Program-made: the position numbers and the translations under genes
NCBI GenBank assembly: GCA_026706425.1
Contig: JAPOYW010000573.1
Coordinates: forward strand, 1-7,046
DNA from: Gammaproteobacteria bacterium
GTDB lineage: Bacteria; Pseudomonadota; Gammaproteobacteria; Pseudomonadales; Azotimanducaceae
Length of the DNA: 7,046 nt
Reading direction: 5' to 3'
The notes under the pieces: model-generated
Told to the model about the DNA's origin: nothing
Database searches by the model: none
Seen by the model: the letters and a program-made list of their open reading frames with translations, nothing else
Shown here: in pieces, positions 1 through 6,080 of the stretch
Layout: every line of letters begins with the position of its first letter
How positions within the stretch are numbered: position 1 is the first letter of the stretch

Positions 1-228
1 CCCCAGGGGAATGCCGAAGATCGCGTAGAACACGGCGAACGCCGTCCCGTAGAGGAAGCCGATCTGCGCATCGGATATGCCGAGGTCGGCCTTGATCTCC
101 TCGGCGAGGATCGTGACGATCTGGCGGTCGATGAAGTTGAAGACATAGACGATCACCAGCACGACCGTGACGTAGCCGGCGTAGCGACCCCCTATCTTCG
201 GGACGTCGGGTTTCTCTGGATCGGCCAT
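1..228 (-). CDS. MFS transporter, spinster-like, N-terminal part (runs off window)
   Basis: This is the first 76 codons of a major facilitator superfamily permease, a secondary transporter of the inner membrane; the substrate cannot be told. Seen: a short polar N-terminus, a hydrophobic helix at about residues 18-40 containing FNFIDRQ, then an amphipathic loop (LAEEIKADLGISDAQIG) and the start of a second helix (FLYGTAFAVFYAIFGIPLG). The helix-IDRQ-loop-helix layout is typical of spinster-type MFS proteins. The ATG is preceded by GAGGG seven bases upstream, which supports this start. The gene lies 41 bases downstream of the aldo/keto reductase on the same strand, so the two may be co-transcribed. 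The remainder of the protein lies to the left of the window. Confidence 0.88.
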   Translation of the reverse strand, partial: MADPEKPDVPKIGGRYAGYVTVVLVIVYVFNFIDRQIVTILAEEIKADLGISDAQIGFLYGTAFAVFYAIFGIPLG

Positions 229-269
229 CGTTGAACCCTCGATCTCGTTGCGTCCAGTCTACTCCGCCC

Positions 270-1277
270 CTACACCCTGAACCGGTGCGGGCCGAAGTCC
301 GCCTCGTAGTAGGGCGCGACGTTGGTGCCAGGGGGTAACAGCCGGTCGATCGCCTGGCGGTCTTCGTCGGTGAGTTCCACGTCCGACGCCGCGAGGTTGT
401 CCTCGAGTTGCTCCATCGTGCGTGGGCCGACGATCGGGCTGGTCACGCCGGGTTGCGCCACCACCCAGGCCAGAGCAATCTGCGACACGGTGGCGTCGTG
501 GGCTCGGGCAATGGGCTCGAGCCCGTCGACGATGTCGAAGACCCGCTCGTTGAAGCGACGCGACTGGACCCTGTTGGGCGTCGCGAAACGCGTCCCTTCC
601 GGCGGTTCCTCCCCGCGCCGGTACTTGCCGGTGAGCAATCCCCCGGCGAGCGGGCTCCACGGGATCGTGGCAACGCCGTAGGTTCTTGCCATGGGTATGA
701 GTTCCCGTTCGACACGCCGGTCGAGCAGGTTGTAGGGCTGCTGCTCGCAGACGAACCGGTTGAGACCGTACTTCTCCGACGCCCACAGCGACTCGACGAA
801 CTGCCAGGCCGCGAACGTCGAGGTGCCGAGGTAGCGGACCTTGCCCTGATGGACGAGGTCGTCCAACGCCCGCAGCGTTTCGTCGATGGCGGTGTCCGAC
901 CGCGGCCGGTGGATCTGGTAGAGATCGATGTAGTCGGTGTTCAGCCGCTTGAGGCTCGCCTCACAGGCCGCAACGATGTGCCGCCGGCTCGCGCCACGGT
1001 CGTTGGGATCGTCCGACATGCCGCCGTGGAACTTCGTGGCGAGCACGATCCGGTCGCGCTTGCCGTTGCGTTGCAACGCCTCGCCGGTGACTTCCTCGCT
1101 CCGTCCGCGCCCGTAGACGTTGGCGGAATCGAAGAAGTTGATGCCCGCGTCGATGGCGCGGTCGACGATGGCGTAGGACTCTTCCCGCGTGGTGCGGGTG
1201 CCGAACAGCATGGTTCCCAGACACAGGTTGCTCACCTGCACGCCGGTTCGGCCGAACAGTCGCAGCTCGATTGCCAT
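270..1277 (-). CDS. Aldo/keto reductase family NADP(H)-dependent oxidoreductase
   Basis: A 335-residue cytosolic TIM-barrel oxidoreductase that should reduce aldehydes or ketones with NADPH; its substrate is unknown. Seen: the opening block LRLFGRTGVQVSNLCLGTM, and the full catalytic tetrad in its usual spacing, D50 and Y55 (INFFDSANVYG), K82 (ATKFHG) and H123 (YQIHRP). The cofactor-end motifs IPWSPLAGGLLTGKY (about 205-219) and PIVGPRTMEQLEDNL (281-295) are also present. Length is normal for the family. The open frame extends upstream to 1388, but the ATG at 1277 is chosen because GAGGAGG lies just upstream and the family's conserved N-terminus begins there; the extra 37 codons look non-coding. 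The MFS gene follows on the same strand. Confidence 0.95.
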   Translation of the reverse strand: MAIELRLFGRTGVQVSNLCLGTMLFGTRTTREESYAIVDRAIDAGINFFDSANVYGRGRSEEVTGEALQRNGKRDRIVLATKFHGGMSDDPNDRGASRRHIVAACEASLKRLNTDYIDLYQIHRPRSDTAIDETLRALDDLVHQGKVRYLGTSTFAAWQFVESLWASEKYGLNRFVCEQQPYNLLDRRVERELIPMARTYGVATIPWSPLAGGLLTGKYRRGEEPPEGTRFATPNRVQSRRFNERVFDIVDGLEPIARAHDATVSQIALAWVVAQPGVTSPIVGPRTMEQLEDNLAASDVELTDEDRQAIDRLLPPGTNVAPYYEADFGPHRFRV

Positions 1278-1305
1278 TGCTTCCCTCCTCGTTGCGACAC
1301 GAACC

Positions 1306-1311
1306 ATTCTA
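1306..1311 (-). promoter_or_regulatory. Possible -10 box of the aldo/keto reductase gene
   Basis: On the minus strand this reads TAGAAT, 28 bases before the ATG at 1277, a reasonable distance for a -10 element. No convincing -35 box is seen at 16-18 bases upstream (GACAAG is the best there), so this is a weak assignment by position and resemblance only. Confidence 0.3.
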
Positions 1312-1321
1312 AGCGCGGAGA

Positions 1322-1356
1322 CGTTGGTCTTGTCGCCAACGCATCGCATCCGACAA
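1322..1356. promoter_or_regulatory. Nested inverted repeats in the divergent intergenic region
   Basis: Two overlapping dyads lie in the 109-base gap between the aldo/keto reductase and the dioxygenase remnant. CGTTGG (1322-1327) pairs with CCAACG (1336-1341) across 8 bases, and TTGTCG (1330-1335) pairs with CGACAA (1351-1356) across 15 bases. Such dyads between divergent genes are often repressor or activator sites. No regulator gene is next to it, so a role is inferred from position only. Confidence 0.25.
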
Positions 1357-1386
1357 ACTGCCGCTCTCCGGTTTAGGGGGTAGAGC

Positions 1387-2042
1387 ATGGAGATCGAGAA
1401 CTGGGAGTCCGCCGGCGCTCTGCCGTTGCTCTACGGGGAACTCAAGCAACTTGGCTTGGAATCCAACGTCGCGGAGCTCGAGGCGTTCGGGTTCACCGTC
1501 GTGCCGCCGGACAAGGTCGGGCCGCCGGAGTTCCGCCCCGAGGTCAAGGAGGCCGTGGAACGGGTCGTCGCCGACCGCTTCGGATCGTTGGATACCCACG
1601 TCGGCCGCTGGGACAACGTCAACGACCAGCTTCGGTTCCTGATCTGGGAAGACCCCGTCTTCGAGAAGGTCACCTACAACCCCGCCGGTCTCGGGCTCGT
1701 GCAATACCTGCTCGGCACCAACTGCATCTGAGCCTTGTCAATGCATGGGTGAAAGGCCCCGGCGAACGTCGCACGGGCATCCACGGCGACTATCTCGATC
1801 CCACCCGGGACGCCCTGCCCCCCATCAACATCAACGCCAATGTCCACCTGATGCTCACCGACTACACGAAGGGCGACGGCGCCATCTCGTTCCTGCCGGG
1901 GAGCCACCGCTGGCGCCGCCAGGCGACGCCGCCGGAGAGCAAGTACTGGGCGGACGGCCTCATGGCCTGGGAACGCTACGCGGCGTACGGCGAGCGGGTT
2001 CGGGCGAAGCGGGAAGCGGTACGTGGTAGTGAACGGCAATAG
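1387..2042 (+). pseudogene. Phytanoyl-CoA dioxygenase (PhyH) family gene, frameshifted and 3'-truncated
   Basis: The family comprises Fe(II)/2-oxoglutarate-dependent hydroxylases. Residues 1-114 (1387-1728) carry family-like text such as DQLRFLIWEDPVFEKV and YLLGTNCI, then hit TGA at 1729-1731. The reading continues in another frame from 1731 as SLVNAWVKGPGE, through the metal-binding H-x-D (IHGDYLD; His codon 1782-1784, Asp 1788-1790), and LTDYTKGDGAISFLPGSHRW. Between ATC (1726-1728) and AGC (1731-1733) only TG remains, exactly as if one base of a CTG codon were lost. Even if repaired the product would be about 218 residues. It ends after a non-family tail, without the distal metal His and the 2-oxoglutarate Arg segment that normally follow. 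AGGGGG precedes the ATG. Seen: the frameshift and the early end. Inferred: loss of function, unless the indel is a sequencing error, which would not explain the missing 3' part. Confidence 0.85.
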
Positions 2043-2161
2043 CGGAACGGGAAGTCTCGGCCGGGTTAGCAAGACCGGCACACGCTGCAGATCTGAAGTA
2101 GTGCTTTAGATTGTCATGACATTCTAGAGTACCGGTGTGCTTTTCTCGGTAAGGCAGCCGC
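2043..2161. other. Convergent intergenic gap with a 10-bp palindrome
   Basis: These 119 bases lie between the 3' ends of the dioxygenase remnant and the cyclotransferase-like gene and are more AT-rich than their surroundings. TGTCATGACA (2112-2121) is a perfect palindrome. GCCGG (2060-2064) and CCGGC (2075-2079) form a short dyad without a following T-run, so no convincing terminator is seen. The edge of the dioxygenase truncation must lie near the left end of this gap or just inside the broken gene. Confidence 0.4.
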
Positions 2162-2656
2162 TCACTCCTCCGGATAGCGAACGTGCACGGCGGCGATCCG
2201 CCGCACGTACTCCGCCGGCAATCCGTGTTCGGTAGCGCCGCGTATGACGTGCGCCTTGTACCAATCCAAGGGACGCAGCGCGGCGTCGATCTTGTCGGGC
2301 TTCGCCTTGTAGGTCACGGCTTCGCAGACGACGGTGTCAGTCTCCACCCGTACCGCGTGTTCGTCGTAGCCGACGCCTAGACCTTCCACCGCGTCGAGAC
2401 CGCCTTTTTCGGTGCGGTTGATCTCGTAGAGCACGCCCCAGACCACCACGCCGGGTGCGTCCGACGGGTCGATGTCGCACTTGCCCGAACCGTCGCGGCC
2501 TAGCTTGTGCCAGCGCAGCGCGTACCCGGGCAGTCGGGCTCTACCCAGTGAGATTGCCGAAGGGGTCCGGCCGCGCAGTCGTTCGCTGGACATGTTCGAG
2601 CCGTAGGCGAAGTAGAGGTACGTGTCCTTGGTCGCGGTCGGTTTGTGTTTGGCCAC
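2162..2656 (-). CDS. Gamma-glutamylcyclotransferase-like (AIG2/GGCT fold) protein
   Basis: A 164-residue cytosolic protein of the GGCT-like fold, whose characterised members cyclise gamma-glutamyl amines or peptides to 5-oxoproline, or cleave related amide bonds. Seen: YFAYGSNM (residues 15-22), the phosphate-loop-like substrate motif of the fold; GRARLPGYALRW (38-49); VWGVLYEIN (72-80); and LDAVEGLGVGY (87-97), in which E91 sits where the family has its catalytic Glu. A conserved-looking end WYKAHVIRGATEHGLP follows. The start is a GTG just one codon past the TAG of the macrodomain gene and in the same frame, with no clear ribosome-binding site of its own, so translation is probably coupled. 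It is the last gene of a three-gene operon. The substrate is unknown; a role on a gamma-glutamyl or ADP-ribose-linked adduct would be speculation. Confidence 0.88.
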   Translation of the reverse strand: MAKHKPTATKDTYLYFAYGSNMSSERLRGRTPSAISLGRARLPGYALRWHKLGRDGSGKCDIDPSDAPGVVVWGVLYEINRTEKGGLDAVEGLGVGYDEHAVRVETDTVVCEAVTYKAKPDKIDAALRPLDWYKAHVIRGATEHGLPAEYVRRIAAVHVRYPEE

Positions 2657-2659
2657 GGC

Positions 2660-3205
2660 CTAGCCGAAGACGTGGTGACGGAGAAACACTTCCGCGTCGT
2701 TGGCGGCGAAGAACACCAATCGGACCTGCTCCACTCGAGGACTCTCGTCGGGGTGCTTCTGGATTGCCTGGGAGGACACGACGGCCGCCTCTTCCCTCGG
2801 ATAGCCGTAGACGCCGGTGGAGATGGCCGGAAAGGCGATCGTCGCAAGTCCGTGATCCGCCGCGAGCGCGAGGCAGCTTCGGTAACACTTGGCGAGGTTC
2901 GCTTCCGCGTCGACCGTGCCGTAGACCGGACCCACGGTATGGATGACGTGGCGAGCCGTCATCCGGCCAGCGGTTGTCAAGACGGCTTCGCCGACGGGTG
3001 GTTCTTTCGGGTAGCGGGAGGATCTGATGGCCTTGCATTCGTCGAGAATCGCCGGGCCGCCCGCCCGATGGATTGCGCCGTCCACACCGCCGCCGCCCAT
3101 CAGGGATCCGTTGGCGGCGTTGACGAGGGCGTCGACATCCTCACGGGTGATGTCGCCGACCTTGACCGTCACCCGCCCGCCGAAGAAGGCCGGAAAGTCC
3201 GTCAC
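2660..3205 (-). CDS. Macrodomain protein, ADP-ribose hydrolase / O-acetyl-ADP-ribose deacetylase type
   Basis: A 181-residue stand-alone macrodomain of the MacroD/YmdB class, which removes ADP-ribose from proteins or deacetylates O-acetyl-ADP-ribose. Seen: GDIT (17-20) with D18 for the adenine; VNAANGSLMGGGGVDGAIH (28-46), with N32 and D42 matching YmdB N25 and D35; HTVGPVYG (89-96); and the distal loop AISTGVYGYPREEAA (127-141), with Y133 matching the stacking Tyr. All active-site elements are present, so it is probably active. It starts with GTG 17 bases after the phosphatase stop. The ribosome-binding site is weak. The stop TAG is followed in frame by one codon and then the GTG of the cyclotransferase-like gene. 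Neighbours suggest a role in removing or recycling a modification, not in transport. Confidence 0.93.
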   Translation of the reverse strand: MTDFPAFFGGRVTVKVGDITREDVDALVNAANGSLMGGGGVDGAIHRAGGPAILDECKAIRSSRYPKEPPVGEAVLTTAGRMTARHVIHTVGPVYGTVDAEANLAKCYRSCLALAADHGLATIAFPAISTGVYGYPREEAAVVSSQAIQKHPDESPRVEQVRLVFFAANDAEVFLRHHVFG

Positions 3206-3222
3206 GCGTCTTGCCGGCTACC

Positions 3223-3744
3223 CTACACGGCCAGCGTCGTGAAGCGACCGGGTTCCTTCACGTAGTCGGGATCCGTTTCCCAGATCGGAGCGCCCATGTT
3301 TTGGCGCGCATCCACGAGTGCTCCGTCGAAACCCATGATCGAGTCGGCCAACGCGACGATGCGCCGGTTCGGCGACGCGTGCGGGGAAGCTTCGCGCAGC
3401 GCCTTCACGGACTTGATCGGATTGCCGGTCTGCAGCACGTGCGCGATCAGGGCCACGGCGGACGATCGGCTGATCCCGGCGTGGCAGTGGGTCAGGAGCG
3501 GGGCTTCGCCGTCCCAGGTCCGGAGGAACGCAATCAGTTCTTCAATGTGATCGGCCTGCGGCAGTACTTCGCCGGGTCGGAGCTCGACGATGTCGTCGAC
3601 CGGGCAGCGGTAGTGCCGTTCAGGCTGGACTCCCGGTGGTGTCGGGGGTTGAGCATCGGGCTGGATGATCGACACGAGATCGCGCACGCCGAACCGCCGG
3701 ACAAGCCCGGGCATGTCGGCGAGGCTGGAAACGTAGATGGTCAT
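3223..3744 (-). CDS. Small Cys-based protein tyrosine / dual-specificity-like phosphatase
   Basis: A 173-residue soluble phosphatase of the Cys-x5-Arg superfamily. Seen: the P-loop HCHAGISRS at 86-94, with nucleophile C87 and phosphate-binding R93, and a candidate general-acid loop around CPVDDIVE (47-54). Helices follow the P-loop (SAVALIAHVL), then ASPNRRIVALAD. It resembles the bacterial COG5350-type predicted tyrosine phosphatases; the substrate may be a phosphoprotein or a small phosphorylated molecule. The frame opens at a TTG at 3756, but the ATG at 3744 is preferred, as the conserved text (MTIYVSSLAD) begins there; no strong ribosome-binding site is seen for either. It is the first gene of the operon with the macrodomain and cyclotransferase-like genes, and is preceded by an extended -10 promoter. 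Confidence 0.9.
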   Translation of the reverse strand: MTIYVSSLADMPGLVRRFGVRDLVSIIQPDAQPPTPPGVQPERHYRCPVDDIVELRPGEVLPQADHIEELIAFLRTWDGEAPLLTHCHAGISRSSAVALIAHVLQTGNPIKSVKALREASPHASPNRRIVALADSIMGFDGALVDARQNMGAPIWETDPDYVKEPGRFTTLAV

Positions 3745-3770
3745 GGGGAGCCGCAAGAGACAAACGGCAA

Positions 3771-3779
3771 ACTATACCA
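3771..3779 (-). promoter_or_regulatory. Extended -10 promoter of the phosphatase-macrodomain-cyclotransferase operon
   Basis: On the minus strand this reads TGGTATAGT, a TGn extension followed by TATAGT, one mismatch from consensus. It lies 26 bases before the ATG at 3744, placing transcription start near 3764. No good -35 hexamer is seen 17 bases upstream, as is usual when an extended -10 is used. No other recognisable promoter precedes the operon. Confidence 0.5.
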
Positions 3780-3828
3780 GCGCGCGGCGACACCACTCTT
3801 CGACGTAGTTCGATGGTTCGAGTCAATC

Positions 3829-3844
3829 TTGCCAGAGTTTGCCA
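3829..3844 (+). promoter_or_regulatory. Candidate parD promoter/operator with repeated TTGCCA
   Basis: TTGCCA occurs at 3829-3834 and again at 3839-3844, spaced 10 bases, one helical turn. A second pair, GTTCGA at 3808-3813 and 3816-3821, lies just upstream. ParD ribbon-helix-helix proteins repress their own operons by binding repeated short sites, so these are reasonable candidate operators. The first TTGCCA could also act as a -35 box with a weak -10 (TAGCGT, 3852-3857). Assignment is by position and pattern only. Confidence 0.3.
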
Positions 3845-3865
3845 ATCAAGCTAGCGTTGCGCACG

Positions 3866-4105
3866 GTGACAACGATGAACATATCGCTGCCCGACGCCCT
3901 CCGATCATTCGTGGCCGATCAGGTCAGTGCGCGCGGGTACAGCACCTCAAGCGAGTACGTCCGCGACCTCATCCGCAATGATCGGGACCGCCAGCGCTTG
4001 CGTGGGCTGCTTCTCGAAGGAGCGGCATCGCCGCAGGCGGGCGTCGCCGATGCGGACTACTTCGATTCTCTCCGGCGTAGGGTCCGCGACGCCGGTCCCC
4101 GGTGA
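3866..4105 (+). CDS. parD: ParD-family antitoxin (type II toxin-antitoxin, ribbon-helix-helix)
   Basis: A 79-residue protein with the ParD layout: an N-terminal beta strand (MNISLP), a first helix (DALRSFVADQVSARG) and the hallmark YSTSSEYVRDLIR second helix of the DNA-binding dimer. A C-terminal toxin-binding tail follows (RLRGLLLEGAAS, then ADYFDSLRRRVR). In an intact system it would bind and neutralise a ParE toxin, an inhibitor of DNA gyrase, and repress the operon. The GTG at 3866 gives VTTMNISLPD, matching the usual MTTMNISLPD start; the ATG at 3875 is the alternative. The gene ends in a GTGA overlap with what appears to be the first codons of parE, but that partner is not intact, so the antitoxin looks orphaned. 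Confidence 0.88.
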   Translation: MTTMNISLPDALRSFVADQVSARGYSTSSEYVRDLIRNDRDRQRLRGLLLEGAASPQAGVADADYFDSLRRRVRDAGPR

Positions 4106-4341
4106 ACGTCAAACCGGTCGTCCGTTTCCCGACTGCCGAGCAAACGTCGAATAGCTCGACCGAAGCGCGTCCCGCCGGTGGAGTGCCGCGACGAGAAGCC
4201 CGGATCGAAGTCGTCGACGACAATGCCCCCAACCGGCGCTGGCAGCCAGGTACTCGGTTCGGGGCCACCGTACGCTTCGCCGTCGACCGTCTCGACATGG
4301 GAAGGCAACTCGAGCTTGACGGCATTGCGATTCAAAGGTAG
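4102..4341 (+). pseudogene. Remnant of a parE toxin start joined to unrelated sequence
   Basis: A GTG at 4102 overlaps the parD stop (GTGA), the classical parDE arrangement. It opens with NVKPVVRFPTAEQ, which resembles the first strand and helix start of ParE-like toxins. From about 4143 the frame (79 codons in all) reads low-complexity Ser/Arg/Pro-rich text with no toxin features. From about 4170 it runs antisense to the decayed minus-strand gene. So only the first dozen or so codons are probably parE, and the rest is a chance extension. Identification rests mainly on position. A chimeric small protein could in principle still be made. Confidence 0.4.
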
Positions 4342-5620
4342 GGCAGCAGGTAGAGCCGCGTCGGCGGCTCCTGCATCACCATGCCGAATCTGGAGGGAGG
4401 TGTTCCCTCCGATCACGACGGGTTCACTCCTAGCTCGGGCAGTATGAAATCCAGCGCAGCACGGCCGTTCCCTGCAACGCCAACCTGATAGGACAACAGG
4501 TTCTTCGCGAATCCGGGGAGCAGTCGACCGTCGGTGTAGTCGTAGTCGAAGTACGCCTCGACGTATTGGGCGAGCTCCTTCTTCGGGCGACCCTCGAGAT
4601 TGGCGAGGATCGTGTCTAGCCGGGCATTCGGAAACCCATGCTCCTTGAAGAGCAGTATCCCGGGCAACGCGAGCGTCGTGTCCATCCGCCACGCTCCGTC
4701 GTAGCCTCGCAAACGCGACGGGGCTTCGACGAGCGTTAAGCTGGGATAGGGATACGGCAGGCCGAGGCGTGCCGCGTCGGCCAAGAGTTCCTCCACGCGA
4801 TCGAGAACCGCCGATCCGACCGCTTCGGCCAACAGCTCGACGTTACGCGAGTGCGCCGAGTGCACCAGGAGTTCCAGTTCCACTCCCCCGACTTGCGCTG
4901 CGCGCCTCTCGAACGGGCCGGCGACGATGCCGATTTCCGGCACCACCCTGAGAGTCCGAGCAGGGCCGCACCGACGAGCATCAAGGAAGCGCATTGGACG
5001 ATGGCCACCGTATCGGCGAGTTGCGGGACGATGTCCGAGGCCCAGAAGCCACCACCGGACACCGGTGCGACCACTGGCAGGAGGTATGCCGGGCCATCGG
5101 CGTAGCACCACATCTGCGCGCCTAGAAGCCCAAGGCCGGCCAGACCGGCCACCAGCCTGTTGCGCAAGATGACCGTGAAGCACACGAGTAGTGCGCACCA
5201 CAGGAACAGCAATGGCACAGCGAAGACGAAAAGGAAGCCAGCCAGCGATACCGGCTCAATCAGACCCCCTACGGACCAGTCGGCTGCTCGTGCGACCATG
5301 CCGATCACTTGGATCGCAATAGTGGCTGCGGCCAATGGCAACCATCCGGTCAGCACCAAGCCCACTGTCCGACCGCCAAGCAACGCGCTGTTCGCTACCG
5401 GCTTGGAGTCAAGCACCTCGGCGATCCGGTCGCGCTGGTCCTGACCGCAGACGTCAACAGCTACGAAAACCAGCCCGATCTGAATGCACCATAGCAGGTA
5501 CGGAGCAAAGTACGAGAAGAGGTACCGGGGACCTGTATGACCGCCCGACAAAAATTGGGCCGACACCATGGCGTGCGCGTGGCTGAAGTAAGATGGGGTA
5601 AACCCTTCCCGCGGACCGGA
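4170..5620 (-). pseudogene. Decayed multi-pass membrane protein, ABC-2 permease/peptidase-like composite
   Basis: Coding-like text on the minus strand runs through three frames. From about 5620 to 4943 one frame encodes about five hydrophobic segments, including LFSYFAPYLLWCIQIGLVFV, GFLFVFAVPLLFLWCALLV and a last one ending in LMLVGAALLGLSGW; the ERIAEVLDSKP-like loop (DRIAEVLDSKPVAN) resembles ABC-2 type permeases. From about 4940 a second frame encodes a soluble region (ELLVHSAHSRNVELL, LPYPYPSLTLVEAPSRLRGY, WRMDTTLALPGILLF) up to a TGA at 4413-4415. It may continue in frame (SRFGMVMQEPPTRLYLLPYL) to a second TGA at 4332-4334. A third frame then carries KLELPSHVETVDGEAYGGPE and APVGGIVVDDFDPGFS to about 4180. 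I recall similar permease plus M1-peptidase-like fusions; no HExxH is visible here. Both ends appear missing: TAA lies in frame upstream, near 5655, and there is no proper C-terminus. The broken state is well supported; the family is only moderately so. Confidence 0.65.
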
Positions 5621-5696
5621 TGCGCTCTGACACGCAAAGGCACCTTACCACCCGTTACGGGGTTTGGCTAACCGAGGCACCTCGCACACCCCGCAA

Positions 5697-5801
5697 CTCC
5701 GGACCAGACCGGTGCGCACGCTTGCCGCGGACACGAGTTGGCGGAGCAACTCGGTCACGATGGGTTAGCGGCTTTGACTCGACAGGAGTGGGGGGAACCA
5801 C
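5697..5801 (+). repeat. Leader copy A: direct repeat upstream of the nucleotidyltransferase pair
   Basis: This 105-base segment matches 6772-6913 with small indels and roughly 80% identity by eye. Shared blocks in order are CTCCG-ACCAGAC, GCACGC-TTG, ACACGA, AACTCG, GTCACGAT, GTTAG-CGGCT, TTGACTCGA, CAGGAGTGGGGG and ACCAC. Copy A lacks about 39 bases present in copy B. It keeps the purine-rich ribosome-binding-site-like block, but the sequence after ACCAC is not a start codon (TCG instead of ATG), so it no longer leads a gene directly. Confidence 0.8.
5734..5753 (+). promoter_or_regulatory. Hairpin in leader copy A
   Basis: CGAGTTG (5734-5740) pairs perfectly with CAACTCG (5747-5753) around a six-base loop GCGGAG. 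It lies about 30 bases before the ribosome-binding-site-like AGGAGTGGGGG. No T-run follows, so it is not a typical intrinsic terminator. A regulatory RNA role is inferred only because copy B also folds at this place. Confidence 0.4.
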
Positions 5802-5852
5802 TCGTTCCTACGTCGGCGTAGAATAGCCCGCAGCCACTTTGGCGACGGTCAC

Positions 5853-6080
5853 GTGCTGCACCGACACTTAAACCACCGGGGCTACACCCCCGCAGCCATC
5901 GACGACATCATCTCGCGTGGGCGATGGGACGACTGGGCAGATCTCCGGCGAGCGACGCTCGACGATCCTACGCTGCTCGACGCGATCGAACGCGTCTGCG
6001 CACCCCAGATCGTCGACCCCTACGCGCAGCGTCATCACTTCTGGATGAATCATGTCCGCTACCGTCGAGCCGTTTCCTGA
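5853..6080 (+). CDS. Small uncharacterised protein paired with an AbiEii-type nucleotidyltransferase
   Basis: A 75-residue soluble protein with no domain I can name with certainty. It starts with GTG as VLHRHL, followed by an acidic/Arg-rich helical body (AIDDIISRGRWDDWADLRRA, LLDAIERVCA) and a basic end (HHFWMNHVRYRRAVS). There is no signal peptide or membrane segment. Similar small MLHRHL-type proteins are, as far as I recall, found just upstream of AbiEii/AbiGii-like nucleotidyltransferases. The overlap with the next gene (29 bases, 6052-6080) implies coupled translation, so it is a good candidate for the antitoxin or regulatory partner. It does not show the winged-helix look of the classical AbiEi antitoxin. 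Confidence 0.72.
   Translation: MLHRHLNHRGYTPAAIDDIISRGRWDDWADLRRATLDDPTLLDAIERVCAPQIVDPYAQRHHFWMNHVRYRRAVS

Larger units (their letters stand above)
5621..5852. other. Gene-free stretch containing leader copy A
   Basis: No gene is seen between the decayed membrane-protein gene and the small gene at 5853. The left part (5621-5696) holds only a small dyad, CGAGG (5673-5677) and CCTCG (5680-5684). The middle is the first copy of the duplicated leader (5697-5801). The right part (5802-5852) contains a possible -10-like TAGAAT (5819-5824) for the gene pair that follows, without a matching -35 box. Confidence 0.5.

Noticed and set aside
408..1376. Long plus-strand open frame (322 codons) opposite the aldo/keto reductase
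   Set aside because: It is antisense to a complete enzyme with its full catalytic tetrad; its text is Arg/Gly/Val-rich with no recognisable domain, as expected for a shadow frame in GC-rich DNA.
1309..1704. Minus-strand frame opposite the dioxygenase remnant
   Set aside because: Antisense shadow; the plus strand carries clear dioxygenase-family text.
2060..2079. GCCGG/CCGGC dyad as a terminator after the dioxygenase remnant
   Set aside because: The stem is only five pairs with a ten-base loop and no T-run follows, so an intrinsic terminator is not supported.
2645..3265. Plus-strand frame (206 codons) opposite the macrodomain gene
   Set aside because: Antisense shadow of a gene with all macrodomain motifs; no domain of its own.
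3211..3981. Plus-strand frame (256 codons) over the phosphatase and into parD
   Set aside because: It crosses an intact phosphatase gene, its promoter and the start of parD in a wrong frame, with no recognisable domain.
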